A DNA stretch of 31,154 nt from a virus. How positions within the stretch are numbered: the stretch's first letter is position 1; each line of letters opens with the position of its first letter. The DNA is taken from IMG/VR virus record IMGVR_UViG_3300003324_000172, positions 1 to 31,154 of that record; one strand, written 5' to 3'. The notes under the pieces are model-generated. The model saw nothing but the letters and a program-made list of their open reading frames with translations, was not told where the DNA came from and made no database searches. Below are positions 1 through 6,694 of this stretch, piece after piece. Position numbers and translations under genes: made by a program.

Positions 1-22
1 CAATAAAGGCAGGGCAGTAGTG

Positions 23-745
23 ATGATTTTAATAGCTGGTGGTGAGGGCTTTATAGGCAGTAATTTAGCCCGGCTGTTTGATAATTACGATTTAGGGCAA
101 TATGAAATAGCTGACCTTAAGAGCGGCACAGATATTTGTGATGTAGATGGTAGTAAATATGATGTAATAGTGCTTTTGGCGGCTAACCTAAACCACGACT
201 TGCAAATGTTTCAAGACAACCTACGCATTTACAAATGGGCAATGCGACAACCTGCACACATTATTTATACAAGCTCTGCAGCGGTCTATGCTGATAGCGT
301 ACAGCCGCATAGTGAGGATGAGCCAACACCAGCACCCACTATTTACGGTAGGTCTAAGCTGATTGGTGAGCAACTAATTAAAAGGGCTTGCAAGCACTAC
401 ACTATTTTACGACTCGCCAATGTTTACGGTAATGGTGATGGTAATGGCGTAATTGACATATTTAAGCGCGGAGGTAGCAGCATTTATGGCATGGGCAATG
501 ATATTAGGGATTATGTGAGTGTTAAAACCGTTTGTAATGCCATTAAGGATATTGCGCTAAACCCAAGCCAATACGATAAAGAAACATTTAACATTTCTAG
601 CGGTATTGGTAAGACTACTAACCAAATCTGGGATGAGTACGGTACTGGTGTAGGCAATTATGTGCCTAGCCGAGGCTTTGATGTAGAATGCTCAATTTTA
701 AACAATCGTAAAGCGGTAAATGCCGGGCTAATCTATGAAAATTAG
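23..745 (+). CDS. NAD-dependent epimerase/dehydratase (extended SDR)
   Basis: This is probably a sugar-nucleotide epimerase or reductase acting in the cytoplasm. With the GTG start numbered 1, the Rossmann motif GGEGFIG is at residues 7-13, TSSAAVY carrying the catalytic Ser/Thr is at 84-90, and the catalytic YGRSK (YxxxK) is at 109-113. At about 240 residues it is shorter than usual for extended SDRs (300 or more), so the C-terminal substrate lobe is reduced and the substrate cannot be read off. The ATG at 23 follows a GTG at 20. No in-frame stop separates it from the window edge, so a longer N-terminus outside the window is possible. It overlaps the next gene by 11 nt, which implies translational coupling with the glycosyltransferase-like protein. 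Confidence 0.85.
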   Translation: MILIAGGEGFIGSNLARLFDNYDLGQYEIADLKSGTDICDVDGSKYDVIVLLAANLNHDLQMFQDNLRIYKWAMRQPAHIIYTSSAAVYADSVQPHSEDEPTPAPTIYGRSKLIGEQLIKRACKHYTILRLANVYGNGDGNGVIDIFKRGGSSIYGMGNDIRDYVSVKTVCNAIKDIALNPSQYDKETFNISSGIGKTTNQIWDEYGTGVGNYVPSRGFDVECSILNNRKAVNAGLIYEN

Positions 746-1394
746 TGTTACTGTCATGGCGCACCCTAAGCGCAAGCTACAGGCTGAGTATTTACGCTCT
801 ATATTGAGCCTCTACCCATTTTGTCATGTTGGTATTGTCTATGATGGTGAAAATGCTAGCTCACACCAAGAGGAATGGGATAATGGCACTAGAGCGCTGC
901 AGGATGGGCTAGGTAAAGGTGATTGGCATGTTGTTATACAGGATGATGCCATACTAACACCTTATTTTTATGAAAACATTGAGGGTGCTATTAATAACTG
1001 TCCGGGCGGCAAAGCTCTTATATCGCTTTATACCGGCAAGCCGCGCCCACTTAAGCAAAGGGTAGATAAGGCAGTTGCCAAAGCCAAAGATGATACTTGG
1101 TTGCGTTTCTGGCTGCTTATGTGGGGCGTTGGCATTGTTTTGCCTACTAGCCACATAGAGCCTCTAATAGAGTTTGTAGCGGACCGCACAGAGCAATATG
1201 ACACTCGCATTGGTATTTTCTACCAGCGTAACCGGCTACCTGTTTATTACACTATGCCTAGCTTAGTAGACCATGATGATGATTTGCCTAGTTTGCTTGG
1301 TGGGCATGGGCGCGACATTAACGGTGATAAGCGTGTTGCTCACAGAATAGCTACCGGGCTTGTGGCTTGGAATAATAAGGTTATAGACATATAG
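735..1394 (+). CDS. glycosyltransferase-like protein
   Basis: The 219-residue protein opens with a beta-strand-like segment (MKISVTVMAHPKRK). It has an acidic VIQDDAIL motif near residue 70, where GT-A fold enzymes bind metal and nucleotide sugar, and an Asp/His-rich DHDDDLPSLLGG segment in the last third. Similar small glycosyltransferase-like proteins occur in actinobacterial phages, where they are thought to decorate virion or host glycans; that comparison is from memory. The start overlaps the upstream epimerase by 11 nt, and the two form a two-gene rightward unit ending at the hairpin at 1400-1422. The donor and acceptor are unknown. Confidence 0.65.
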   Translation: MKISVTVMAHPKRKLQAEYLRSILSLYPFCHVGIVYDGENASSHQEEWDNGTRALQDGLGKGDWHVVIQDDAILTPYFYENIEGAINNCPGGKALISLYTGKPRPLKQRVDKAVAKAKDDTWLRFWLLMWGVGIVLPTSHIEPLIEFVADRTEQYDTRIGIFYQRNRLPVYYTMPSLVDHDDDLPSLLGGHGRDINGDKRVAHRIATGLVAWNNKVIDI

Positions 1395-1399
1395 ACACA

Positions 1400-1422
1400 A
1401 AAGCCCCCATTATAGGGGCTTT
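1400..1422. terminator. bidirectional hairpin between convergent operons
   Basis: AAAGCCCC and GGGGCTTT form an 8-bp perfect stem around a 7-nt loop. It lies just after the stop of the rightward glycosyltransferase gene and beyond the end of the leftward dehydratase gene, so it can stop transcription from both sides. The flanking T-tracts are short. The remaining bases up to 1545 show no gene, tRNA or repeat that I can support. Confidence 0.7.
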
Positions 1423-1545
1423 CATGCTTTAAACCACACCTCACATGTAGTTAGCGGAGGCTGCAACTATTACGCTGCATTGAACATCTATTAACCTTAC
1501 TGGCTTGCGCCTCACAGGGTCGCACCACCGAACAACTATTTTACT

Positions 1546-2556
1546 CTAAAACATCCATTCGGGATGTGCGATTGTCCACTCCACAGTATTTTTAAGGCTC
1601 TCATCAAGTGTTAGCGGTGCTTTCCATCCAAGGGCGGCTAACTTACTGCCGTCTAGTGCATAGCGCAAATCGTGACCGGGGCGGCTACTATGAAAATCAA
1701 CAAGCTCATATCTAAGCTCTTTGCCCAATATCTTAGCTACCATTTCTGCTAGCTCTAGGTTAGTAACTTCGCGCTCACCAACCACATTGTACCGGGCTAT
1801 ATCTTTGCCGGTGCTGTACTTTGGAAAATCTACATTTTTTAGTAGGAATACCAGCGCATCAGCTTGGTTGCGTGCATGTAGGTAATAGCGGCTGCCAATT
1901 TTGCTGCCATCTGCATTAGCGTGGATGGTTAGCAAGCGGTTTAGCTGCACACTCTTGATAATCATAGGCAAGTATTTCTCTGGGTCTTGCATTTCACCTA
2001 TGATATTCATTGTGTTAGTAATACAAATTGGCAAATCGTATGTACGCCAATAACTGTATGCAATATCCTCTTGAGCTGCCTTGCTAGCGCTGTATGGGTT
2101 ACTTGGGCGGTGCGGTTCACCCTCTTTGTGATTGTGACCCTCTGGGGCTGGACCATACACCTCATCTGTAGATATTTGTATAAACTTATCCACAGGGTTT
2201 TGCCTAATGTACTCAAGCATTGTAAGTGTCAGATGCACATTATTCTCAATAAAGTCTCTTGGGTCAGTAATTGAGCGGTCTACATGGCTCTCTGATGCCA
2301 TATTGATTACATAGTTTATTGGACCAATGCGGTCTATAAGCTGTTTGCTGAATGGGGCTTTTAGGTCATGGGTAATGACTGTTAGCCGCTCGCGCCAATC
2401 TGGGTGGCTCTCTAGCATTTCGGTAATGCGGTCTGTTTTGCCTTTATGCCTAAAGCTATCCAATATGGTTACATTCCAATCAGTGTTATGCATGATGTGT
2501 GCAAATGTGTGACCGCCAATAAAGCCACCGCCGCCAGTTAGTAGTACAGTTTTCAT
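1546..2556 (-). CDS. rfbB: dTDP-glucose 4,6-dehydratase-like protein (RmlB family)
   Basis: This is an extended SDR of 336 residues, full length for the family. It has the nucleotide-binding GGGGFIG at 8-14, STDEVYG at 129-135 holding the Thr-Asp-Glu triad that RmlB uses for 4,6-dehydration, and the catalytic YSASK at 155-159. RmlB converts dTDP-glucose to dTDP-4-keto-6-deoxyglucose, the precursor of L-rhamnose and other deoxysugars. No RmlA, RmlC or RmlD is in the window, so it must borrow host steps or feed a different sugar. The gene is the last of the leftward early operon; its ATG overlaps the previous stop (TAATG) and has a GGGAGG ribosome site. A related NDP-sugar dehydratase or epimerase cannot be excluded. 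Confidence 0.85.
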   Translation of the reverse strand: MKTVLLTGGGGFIGGHTFAHIMHNTDWNVTILDSFRHKGKTDRITEMLESHPDWRERLTVITHDLKAPFSKQLIDRIGPINYVINMASESHVDRSITDPRDFIENNVHLTLTMLEYIRQNPVDKFIQISTDEVYGPAPEGHNHKEGEPHRPSNPYSASKAAQEDIAYSYWRTYDLPICITNTMNIIGEMQDPEKYLPMIIKSVQLNRLLTIHANADGSKIGSRYYLHARNQADALVFLLKNVDFPKYSTGKDIARYNVVGEREVTNLELAEMVAKILGKELRYELVDFHSSRPGHDLRYALDGSKLAALGWKAPLTLDESLKNTVEWTIAHPEWMF

Positions 2557-3080
2557 TAAATTAACCTCCCTTGGTTATTATTTGTTTGTGGATAATTCGG
2601 GCGGATGCCTACAGGTCTGCCATCATCATCAAAATACTCAAATGTGGTTTGCACATAAGGCTCACCATGCCAGATGTCTCTTAGATACACTAGCCGGTCA
2701 GATTGCTTGCCCGGTACATTGTGACCGTTCTTAACCATTCTGAATTGTGGCAATGCTATCTCACCTCTAAGCCATGACCAACCATTGCGAGTAATCAAAT
2801 ACCGGCGCTTATGGACCTTGCCATTTACTTTTACATGAGCTACTAGCCCATGATAGCGCATGTGACTAAAGTTACTAAAAAACTTAAAATCACCATCCTC
2901 AGTAAAGTCTCTAATCTCAAAATCATTTTGCATGGTATGCATTACATGCTCTGCAGCGCGCTTTAGCATAATTGCACAGGCTTTATTTAGTATTTCTTTG
3001 CGCTGTAGCTGTATACGCTGACCGCAATGGTCACAACGCTCATTTAGTGGCTCTATAGCCGGGGTTTCTATTAATGGCAT
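2556..3080 (-). CDS. hypothetical protein with N-terminal CxxC
   Basis: I do not recognise this 174-residue protein. A CDHCGQR motif near residues 16-22 gives one CxxC knuckle, perhaps a zinc site completed by His residues or by a dimer. The middle is basic and aromatic (KVHKRRYLITRNGWSWLRG), and the C-terminal part has EYFDDDGRPVGI. The start is firm: GAATTGGAGG at 3087-3096 lies 6 nt before the ATG. The stop overlaps the dehydratase start as TAATG. It belongs to the leftward early operon. Confidence 0.75.
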   Translation of the reverse strand: MPLIETPAIEPLNERCDHCGQRIQLQRKEILNKACAIMLKRAAEHVMHTMQNDFEIRDFTEDGDFKFFSNFSHMRYHGLVAHVKVNGKVHKRRYLITRNGWSWLRGEIALPQFRMVKNGHNVPGKQSDRLVYLRDIWHGEPYVQTTFEYFDDDGRPVGIRPNYPQTNNNQGRLI

Positions 3081-3086
3081 GATTTA

Positions 3087-3096
3087 CCTCCAATTC
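3087..3096 (-). promoter_or_regulatory. GAATTGGAGG ribosome-site leader
   Basis: One of four perfect copies of this 10-mer upstream of early-operon genes. It contains the Shine-Dalgarno core GGAGG, 6 nt from the ATG at 3080, preceded by an invariant GAATT that anti-Shine-Dalgarno pairing alone does not explain. Confidence 0.7.
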
Positions 3097-3097
3097 T

Positions 3098-3229
3098 TTA
3101 ATCACACTCTTTTTGACCGTTACCGTATACGCGATGGTGGCAAGTGTAACCCATGCTCTCTTTATGGCACTGCCTGTAATTAAACATATCGCGTAACCGT
3201 AACCAAAACATTGCTAGCCTAAGCCTCAT
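3098..3229 (-). CDS. 43-aa basic protein with Cys/His pairs
   Basis: This small ORF starts MRLRLAMFWLRLRD and contains QCHKES, YTCHHR and KECD. Its three Cys and several His residues could hold zinc. Its start overlaps the upstream stop as ATGA, the standard coupling in this operon, and its stop is immediately followed by the strong ribosome site of the next gene, so it fills the gap exactly. I recognise no function. Two GGTTACGG-like words in its first half may also be regulatory DNA. Confidence 0.55.
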   Translation of the reverse strand: MRLRLAMFWLRLRDMFNYRQCHKESMGYTCHHRVYGNGQKECD

Positions 3230-3660
3230 AGCTTGCCCTCCTGTAAGATTAATGGTATCTGTTTAGCCCAACTATTATCATAGGCACTAATGCCGCTTGA
3301 ATTGATAATAAAGCCATCCTGCTTTTTGTCTGGGCTGTCATACTTAACCATTTCATTAAGGCGCGGTAGCCACTCTGGTATTAGCTCTAAGAGCCGGATG
3401 CAGCGCCGCCTATCATCTGCATCACTTGGTGGCATAAAGCCAAATGCAGCCTCAGCACTAATGCCGGTCATATGCTTTGCTATGGCTTTAGATGATATAC
3501 CAGACTCACCGGCAAGCGCCCAAAATAACGCCCTGCCCTCTATTGGTATGTTATGGCATTGGGTAGGCTGCTCACAGTTTGGGCAACACCCTACGCCGCC
3601 TATCATCTTTACAGTGTAAGCATTGTTAGCTTTATAGTTGCGGTCACAAATCTTACTCAT
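3226..3660 (-). CDS. Zn-knuckle plus helix-turn-helix-like phage protein
   Basis: The 144-residue protein has a Cys cluster near residues 25-35 (CCPNCEQPTQC), consistent with a zinc knuckle. A helical segment follows, GESGISSKAIAKHMTG, with helix-turn-helix character, then SDADDRRRCIRLLE. The pattern of GxSSKxI, then PPSDxxDxxRCxRLLE, then EW recalls small prophage proteins of unknown function in other bacteria. I infer DNA binding or regulation. The start has GAGGG about 6 nt upstream, and the end couples to the next small gene through ATGA. Confidence 0.7.
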   Translation of the reverse strand: MSKICDRNYKANNAYTVKMIGGVGCCPNCEQPTQCHNIPIEGRALFWALAGESGISSKAIAKHMTGISAEAAFGFMPPSDADDRRRCIRLLELIPEWLPRLNEMVKYDSPDKKQDGFIINSSGISAYDNSWAKQIPLILQEGKL

Positions 3661-4036
3661 CTGTAACCCTCTTTAGATTAAGGTTATTACCCTTAATATC
3701 AGCCACTATGTATTTGCCATCTAGCGGACCAAAGCCCTCTAAATGTATAGGCTGGTTAATCATGTTTTCATTGATGTTACCCGGCGCGCGGTACTGAGCA
3801 TATACTTTGCTGTACCAAAGTGCCTGTTTGCCGGGGCGTTCAATTCTGCCAATGATGCCCTTTTTAGCGGCTCGCTTGAATACGCCGCCTAGTGGTGTGT
3901 AGTTATCTAAGCCATAGCCTGCAGACTCTAGGAAAATAATAAGCATGTCTGCTACTAAATATTTATTCTCAACTGCAAGAGTGGCTAACAGCTCATCCGC
4001 TGCATCACGCCATGCTTGGCTTTTACCGTCAATCAT
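3653..4036 (-). CDS. winged-helix-like hypothetical protein
   Basis: I chose the ATG at 4036 because AAGGAGGGG lies 4-5 nt before it; an upstream in-frame ATG at 4057 would put that ribosome site inside the gene. The resulting 127-residue protein has FKRAAKKGIIGRIER followed by LWYSKVYAQYR. This is the helix-then-hydrophobic-wing layout seen in small phage winged-helix proteins that act near replication. The function is unproven. It overlaps both neighbours by 8 nt. Confidence 0.7.
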   Translation of the reverse strand: MIDGKSQAWRDAADELLATLAVENKYLVADMLIIFLESAGYGLDNYTPLGGVFKRAAKKGIIGRIERPGKQALWYSKVYAQYRAPGNINENMINQPIHLEGFGPLDGKYIVADIKGNNLNLKRVTDE

Positions 4037-4217
4037 GTTGCCCCTCCTTATGTGCATCAGTTAATGCATCTGCTAGCTTTTTATTAGCTCTAGCATCAAT
4101 GCGCTTTTGTAAAGCCTCATCAGTAACCACAATAACCTGCACAAATGCTTGGCTATCACAGCCTTTGATTGGGCAAGTGCCAGTTATGTGCTTAACGCCG
4201 GGCTTTTGCTCAGCCAT
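4029..4217 (-). CDS. small hypothetical protein with CPIKGC
   Basis: A 62-residue soluble protein with one C-x4-C pair (CPIKGC) near residue 15 and a charged helical second half (RIDARANKKLADALTDAHKEG). Its ATG overlaps the stop of the secreted-protein gene (TAATG), with GGAGGT 6 nt upstream. I do not recognise it. Its place after two membrane or exported proteins suggests one transcript, not necessarily one function. Confidence 0.65.
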   Translation of the reverse strand: MAEQKPGVKHITGTCPIKGCDSQAFVQVIVVTDEALQKRIDARANKKLADALTDAHKEGQHD

Positions 4218-4549
4218 TACTTACCTCCGCACTGCGCCGCCTGTGGTTGCGCTGGTGTTATGGTTTCTATGGGTACAGGCTGCTCATGTTGTGCCACAAA
4301 TGCAGCAATACAAGCATCCTCACCGGCTTTAGTGCTAAATGCCTTAATGCACTCTGGCACAGCCGGGTCACTATTATCACAACCATCTGCCGGGTTGCTC
4401 CATCTATCCGGGTATTGGCAGTTGCTATGGTCAAATGGCACTGCTTGGCTTGCACTAGCAGGCTGTGGGCGCGTTTGGACCGGCAAAGCGGTACTTATTC
4501 CAACTGCTAGCAATGCAATGCCTAGCGCGCTTAAAATAAGCCGTTTCAT
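4217..4549 (-). CDS. exported Cys-containing protein
   Basis: The 110-residue protein begins with a clear signal peptide: MKRLILSALG, a hydrophobic core LALLAVGI-type stretch, then STALP. The mature part carries five Cys residues (NCQYP, GCDN, PECIK, DACIA, QCGGK) and a Pro/Gln-rich tail, so one or two disulphides are plausible after export. No lipobox Cys is seen. It could act at the cell surface, for example in exclusion of other phages or in envelope modification; this is inference from export plus position in the early operon. Its ATG overlaps the stop of the 32-aa membrane peptide as ATGA, so the two are translationally coupled. Confidence 0.75.
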   Translation of the reverse strand: MKRLILSALGIALLAVGISTALPVQTRPQPASASQAVPFDHSNCQYPDRWSNPADGCDNSDPAVPECIKAFSTKAGEDACIAAFVAQHEQPVPIETITPAQPQAAQCGGK

Positions 4550-4644
4550 TTCTTTTTACCTTTGACTGCAGTTATAACAGCTTGTACCAATAAAGCTGCA
4601 TAGCTCATTAGTGCTACTAGCTGCCAGAATAATTGCCATTTCAT
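4546..4644 (-). CDS. 32-aa single-span membrane peptide
   Basis: A small ORF, MKWQLFWQLVALMSYAALL then VQAVITAVKGKKK: one hydrophobic segment of about 22 residues ending in a Lys-rich tail, as expected of a peptide with its C-terminus in the cytoplasm. The start is well supported by a perfect GAATTGGAGG 6 nt upstream (4651-4660), and the stop overlaps the next start as ATGA. It probably works with the exported protein that follows. The function is unknown; it is too short for a classical holin. Confidence 0.65.
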   Translation of the reverse strand: MKWQLFWQLVALMSYAALLVQAVITAVKGKKK

Positions 4645-4645
4645 G

Positions 4646-4819
4646 CTATACCTCCAATTCGTTTTCTAGCTTATCTAATATTGACTCATCACCTGTATGC
4701 AAATAGGTCTCAAATATTTCAGAGTTATAGCCGGTAGCTGGGTAATATTTACCGTCTACTTTGAAAATGGTTATAACCTCTGCATTTTTACGCATCACTT
4801 TGCCAACTAATTGAGCCAT
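4646..4819 (-). CDS. small hypothetical protein
   Basis: The start is taken at 4819 (MAQLVGKVMRK), since AAAAGGA lies 8 nt before it while an ATG at 4828 would overlap that ribosome site. The 57-residue product is acidic at its C-terminus (LDKLENELEV) and has a short beta-rich middle (VITIFKVDGKYYPATGYNS). I do not recognise it. It begins 2 nt after the preceding stop. Confidence 0.65.
   Translation of the reverse strand: MAQLVGKVMRKNAEVITIFKVDGKYYPATGYNSEIFETYLHTGDESILDKLENELEV
4651..4660 (-). promoter_or_regulatory. GAATTGGAGG ribosome-site leader
   Basis: Second perfect copy of the early-operon 10-mer, 6 nt before the ATG at 4644. It fixes the start of the 32-aa membrane peptide and lies across the stop of the preceding gene. 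Confidence 0.7.
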
Positions 4820-4820
4820 T

Positions 4821-5165
4821 TTAATCATCCTTTTTATCGCTTAGAGCAACCATAATATCTATGAGTTGCTTGGTTTTTTTATCTTTTTGAGCCTCTTGCC
4901 ATGCGGCTAGCTCATCCCTAGCATCGCGGACCACATATTGCATTGCCGCCATGATATTTAGCCAACCGTTCATATACTTAAGCTCACGCCCGGCAAACAA
5001 AAACTTGGTAGGCTCATACTTGCTAGACTTACCAAACTTATTGCCCTGCTCCATGCCATCCTTATTGACTAGAGCAATTTGGTTATTCTCAAAATCAATA
5101 CGCACATGCAAGGTTGTACCATCGCTGAAATCGTAACGCTTAATTTTTAGCAGTTCTGTTGCCAT
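4821..5165 (-). CDS. hypothetical protein, early operon
   Basis: I place the start at 5165 (MATELLKIKRYD), preceded by AAAGGTG; a longer reading from 5201 has no better ribosome site and lies deep in the upstream gene. The 114-residue protein has a beta-rich N-terminal half (TTLHVRIDFENNQIALVNKDG) and a charged helical C-terminal half ending in DKKDD. No family is recognised. It overlaps the upstream winged-helix gene by 26 nt. Confidence 0.65.
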   Translation of the reverse strand: MATELLKIKRYDFSDGTTLHVRIDFENNQIALVNKDGMEQGNKFGKSSKYEPTKFLFAGRELKYMNGWLNIMAAMQYVVRDARDELAAWQEAQKDKKTKQLIDIMVALSDKKDD

Positions 5166-5454
5166 TGCCTTGCACCTTTCGTAATTGCCGGTAGGCTGCA
5201 TTTAGCGCCTGTGGCTCACCTTTTAATAATACAACTGTACCCCTAAATGTACTGTCTACCACTACACCAGCATCATAAAGCAGCTTTGATAGCTTTTGTG
5301 CCTTATGGTAACCAACACCCATCTTGCGGCTTAGGTTAAAGGTGTCTGGGTTGCCGGTTTGTAATGTCACTAAGACCGCTAGCCTTACATCCTTTTTGGT
5401 AATAGGCTGATTAAATATTTTGTTATAGGTTTTAGCTTTAGGCGGTACTTTCAT
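5140..5454 (-). CDS. FtsK-gamma-like winged-helix protein
   Basis: Residues about 35-65 read LSRKMGVGYHKAQKLSKLL then YDAGVV. This closely matches the pattern of the FtsK gamma domain (xRxFRIGYxRAxxLxxxLExxGIV), the winged helix that reads the polar KOPS sequences guiding the FtsK motor. Here it is a free-standing 104-residue protein with no ATPase, so DNA recognition is inferred and translocation is not. It may be a transcription regulator, or an adaptor that recruits a host translocase. The gene starts 2 nt after the upstream stop with no clear ribosome site, so it probably depends on coupling. Confidence 0.7.
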   Translation of the reverse strand: MKVPPKAKTYNKIFNQPITKKDVRLAVLVTLQTGNPDTFNLSRKMGVGYHKAQKLSKLLYDAGVVVDSTFRGTVVLLKGEPQALNAAYRQLRKVQGNGNRTAKN

Positions 5455-5456
5455 GG

Positions 5457-5870
5457 CTATTTTTCTTTTACGATTAAATTAACATCGCCTAGCCGGGTTG
5501 CCTGTATATCATCTATGGCAATAAGTAGGTCACAATGCTGCCTAATTTCTGCATGTTCTAGCTTGCTAGCATATCGCCAAACATATTTATCTAGCCCTAA
5601 GCGCCTACCCCACATTGCAGCATAATCTTTGCCGCCCCCGGACCAAACAACAATTCTGATGTTCTTATAGGTACTCAGCACCTGCAGGGTAGTAATCTGA
5701 TGCACAATAGGCACATCACCATCATTTACAGTGCCATGCTGCCGGTCTGCGCTACCGTTCTGTATAAGCGTACCATCTACATCAAAGGCTATAATTACCT
5801 TTTGCATTGCGCCATCTGCGCTGCGCGGCAGGTCTGCAGGCTTAACAATATCAATAGCTGTGCCGGTCAT
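5457..5870 (-). CDS. HAD-like phosphatase domain protein
   Basis: The 137-residue protein contains AFDVDGTLI at about 28-36 (HAD motif I with nucleophile and acid Asp), then VVWSGGG (motif II strand ending in Ser) and LLIAIDD (a motif IV-type acidic end). This is the core of a haloacid-dehalogenase hydrolase with no large cap. The substrate is unknown. The start overlaps the previous stop as ATGA with AAGGTGG upstream; an internal Met 22 just before the domain is an alternative start. It is one of two HAD genes in the operon. Confidence 0.75.
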   Translation of the reverse strand: MTGTAIDIVKPADLPRSADGAMQKVIIAFDVDGTLIQNGSADRQHGTVNDGDVPIVHQITTLQVLSTYKNIRIVVWSGGGKDYAAMWGRRLGLDKYVWRYASKLEHAEIRQHCDLLIAIDDIQATRLGDVNLIVKEK

Positions 5871-6088
5871 TTCTTTGCCACCTTTTTTGGCTTGGTTGGT
5901 ATTTCGCCAACTTCCTCATACTCAAGCTGGTAATCAGATAGCTTGCAGCCTAAAGTAGCTTTAACGCTTTTGTCTGCGCCCCGATAGGTTCGGACCACCT
6001 TTATAAACTTTGTATATTCGGTTTCGCTAAGATGCTTTACAAACAGTACAGCATCCTCATAGGTTGGTTTTTTATTAAATAGACCCAT
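5867..6088 (-). CDS. small Lys-rich hypothetical protein
   Basis: 73 residues, opening MGLFNKKPTYEDAVLFVKHL and ending in a Lys-rich tail (TKPKKVAKK). It is mostly helical and soluble. The start is secured by GAATTGGAGG 10 nt upstream and a promoter-like element at 6127-6155. It is the first gene after an internal promoter and couples to the HAD gene by ATGA. I do not recognise it. Confidence 0.7.
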   Translation of the reverse strand: MGLFNKKPTYEDAVLFVKHLSETEYTKFIKVVRTYRGADKSVKATLGCKLSDYQLEYEEVGEIPTKPKKVAKK

Positions 6089-6098
6089 TTGTGTAATC

Positions 6099-6108
6099 CC
6101 TCCAATTC
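6099..6108 (-). promoter_or_regulatory. GAATTGGAGG ribosome-site leader
   Basis: Third perfect copy of the early-operon 10-mer, 10 nt before the ATG at 6088. Confidence 0.65.
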
Positions 6109-6126
6109 GCTCACACTTATAACCCT

Positions 6127-6155
6127 AGTGTATTAAACTACCTAGAGTTTTGCAA
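6127..6155 (-). promoter_or_regulatory. internal early-operon promoter
   Basis: On the minus strand, TTGCAA (6155-6150), a 17-nt spacer and TACACT (6132-6127) form a plausible promoter over the 3' end of the HAD-SAK-like gene. The same TTGCAA -35 is seen before the first early gene at 8410-8415. It would start transcripts just ahead of the 73-aa gene. Confidence 0.5.
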
Positions 6156-6597
6156 GCATATTTTCTGGTGCATTTAAATGAGCTATTACAGCCTCTGTTA
6201 TTTCCTCAGTAATACCATTTTCAAAGCTAGTTTTAAACAGCCATTGGTGTGGCAAAAAATCACTATCATCATCCAATATGGCGTATTGGGTAACTTCCGG
6301 GTGCTTATCAAGCCATGCTTGGACCTCTAGCCCTCGCTCTACAATGCCGCGCTTTGCTCCGGCTTGGTAATCTACGGTGCAATCAATAAAATCACACACA
6401 TCACGCTTAACAACGGCTCTAGCCTCTGGGTAAAGCCGCCATGTGCTGCTTAGGACCACAGCACATTTAGTTTGTTCTATAATCCTGCGGACCAGCTTAA
6501 CAAGCTCTGGGTCAGTGCCATGCCACATACTGTTGCCTGCCTTTGCCCATTCCGCTGAATTACAAACACCATCAATGTCTAAAAATAATACTTTCAT
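6142..6597 (-). CDS. HAD-superfamily protein (Swiss-Army-Knife RNA-repair type)
   Basis: The 151-residue protein starts MKVLFLDIDGVCNS, the HAD nucleophile motif at the very N-terminus. It continues with VVLSSTWR (motif II, the LSSTWR form typical of HAD domains found in RNA-repair contexts) and AILDDDSDF (the acidic metal motif). It is therefore a compact, probably metal-dependent phosphatase acting on nucleic-acid ends or nucleotides; the substrate is inferred from the family only. It has no clear ribosome site, and the overlapping 40-aa membrane peptide gene upstream suggests coupled translation. Confidence 0.8.
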   Translation of the reverse strand: MKVLFLDIDGVCNSAEWAKAGNSMWHGTDPELVKLVRRIIEQTKCAVVLSSTWRLYPEARAVVKRDVCDFIDCTVDYQAGAKRGIVERGLEVQAWLDKHPEVTQYAILDDDSDFLPHQWLFKTSFENGITEEITEAVIAHLNAPENMLAKL

Positions 6598-6694
6598 AGA
6601 TTGCTAACAGTAGTATAACTATTGCCTTAAGCATTAACCAGACCACATATAGCAAAGCTATTATTGGTGCAAAAATTAGTAAAAAAATTATCAT
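6572..6694 (-). CDS. 40-aa hydrophobic membrane peptide
   Basis: A small ORF reading MIIFLLIFAPIIALLYVVWL then a second hydrophobic run (KAIVILLLAIYESIIF), so nearly the whole peptide is membrane-compatible. Its start overlaps the methyltransferase stop as ATGA, and its end overlaps the HAD start by 26 nt. The start coupling matches the rest of the operon, which argues that it is real. Unknown function; one of two membrane peptides flanking the methyltransferase. Confidence 0.55.
   Translation of the reverse strand: MIIFLLIFAPIIALLYVVWLMLKAIVILLLAIYESIIFRH

Noticed and set aside
1423-1545. Possible tRNA in the gap after the first terminator
   Set aside because: No T-arm GTTCRA with matching acceptor stem could be folded on either strand.
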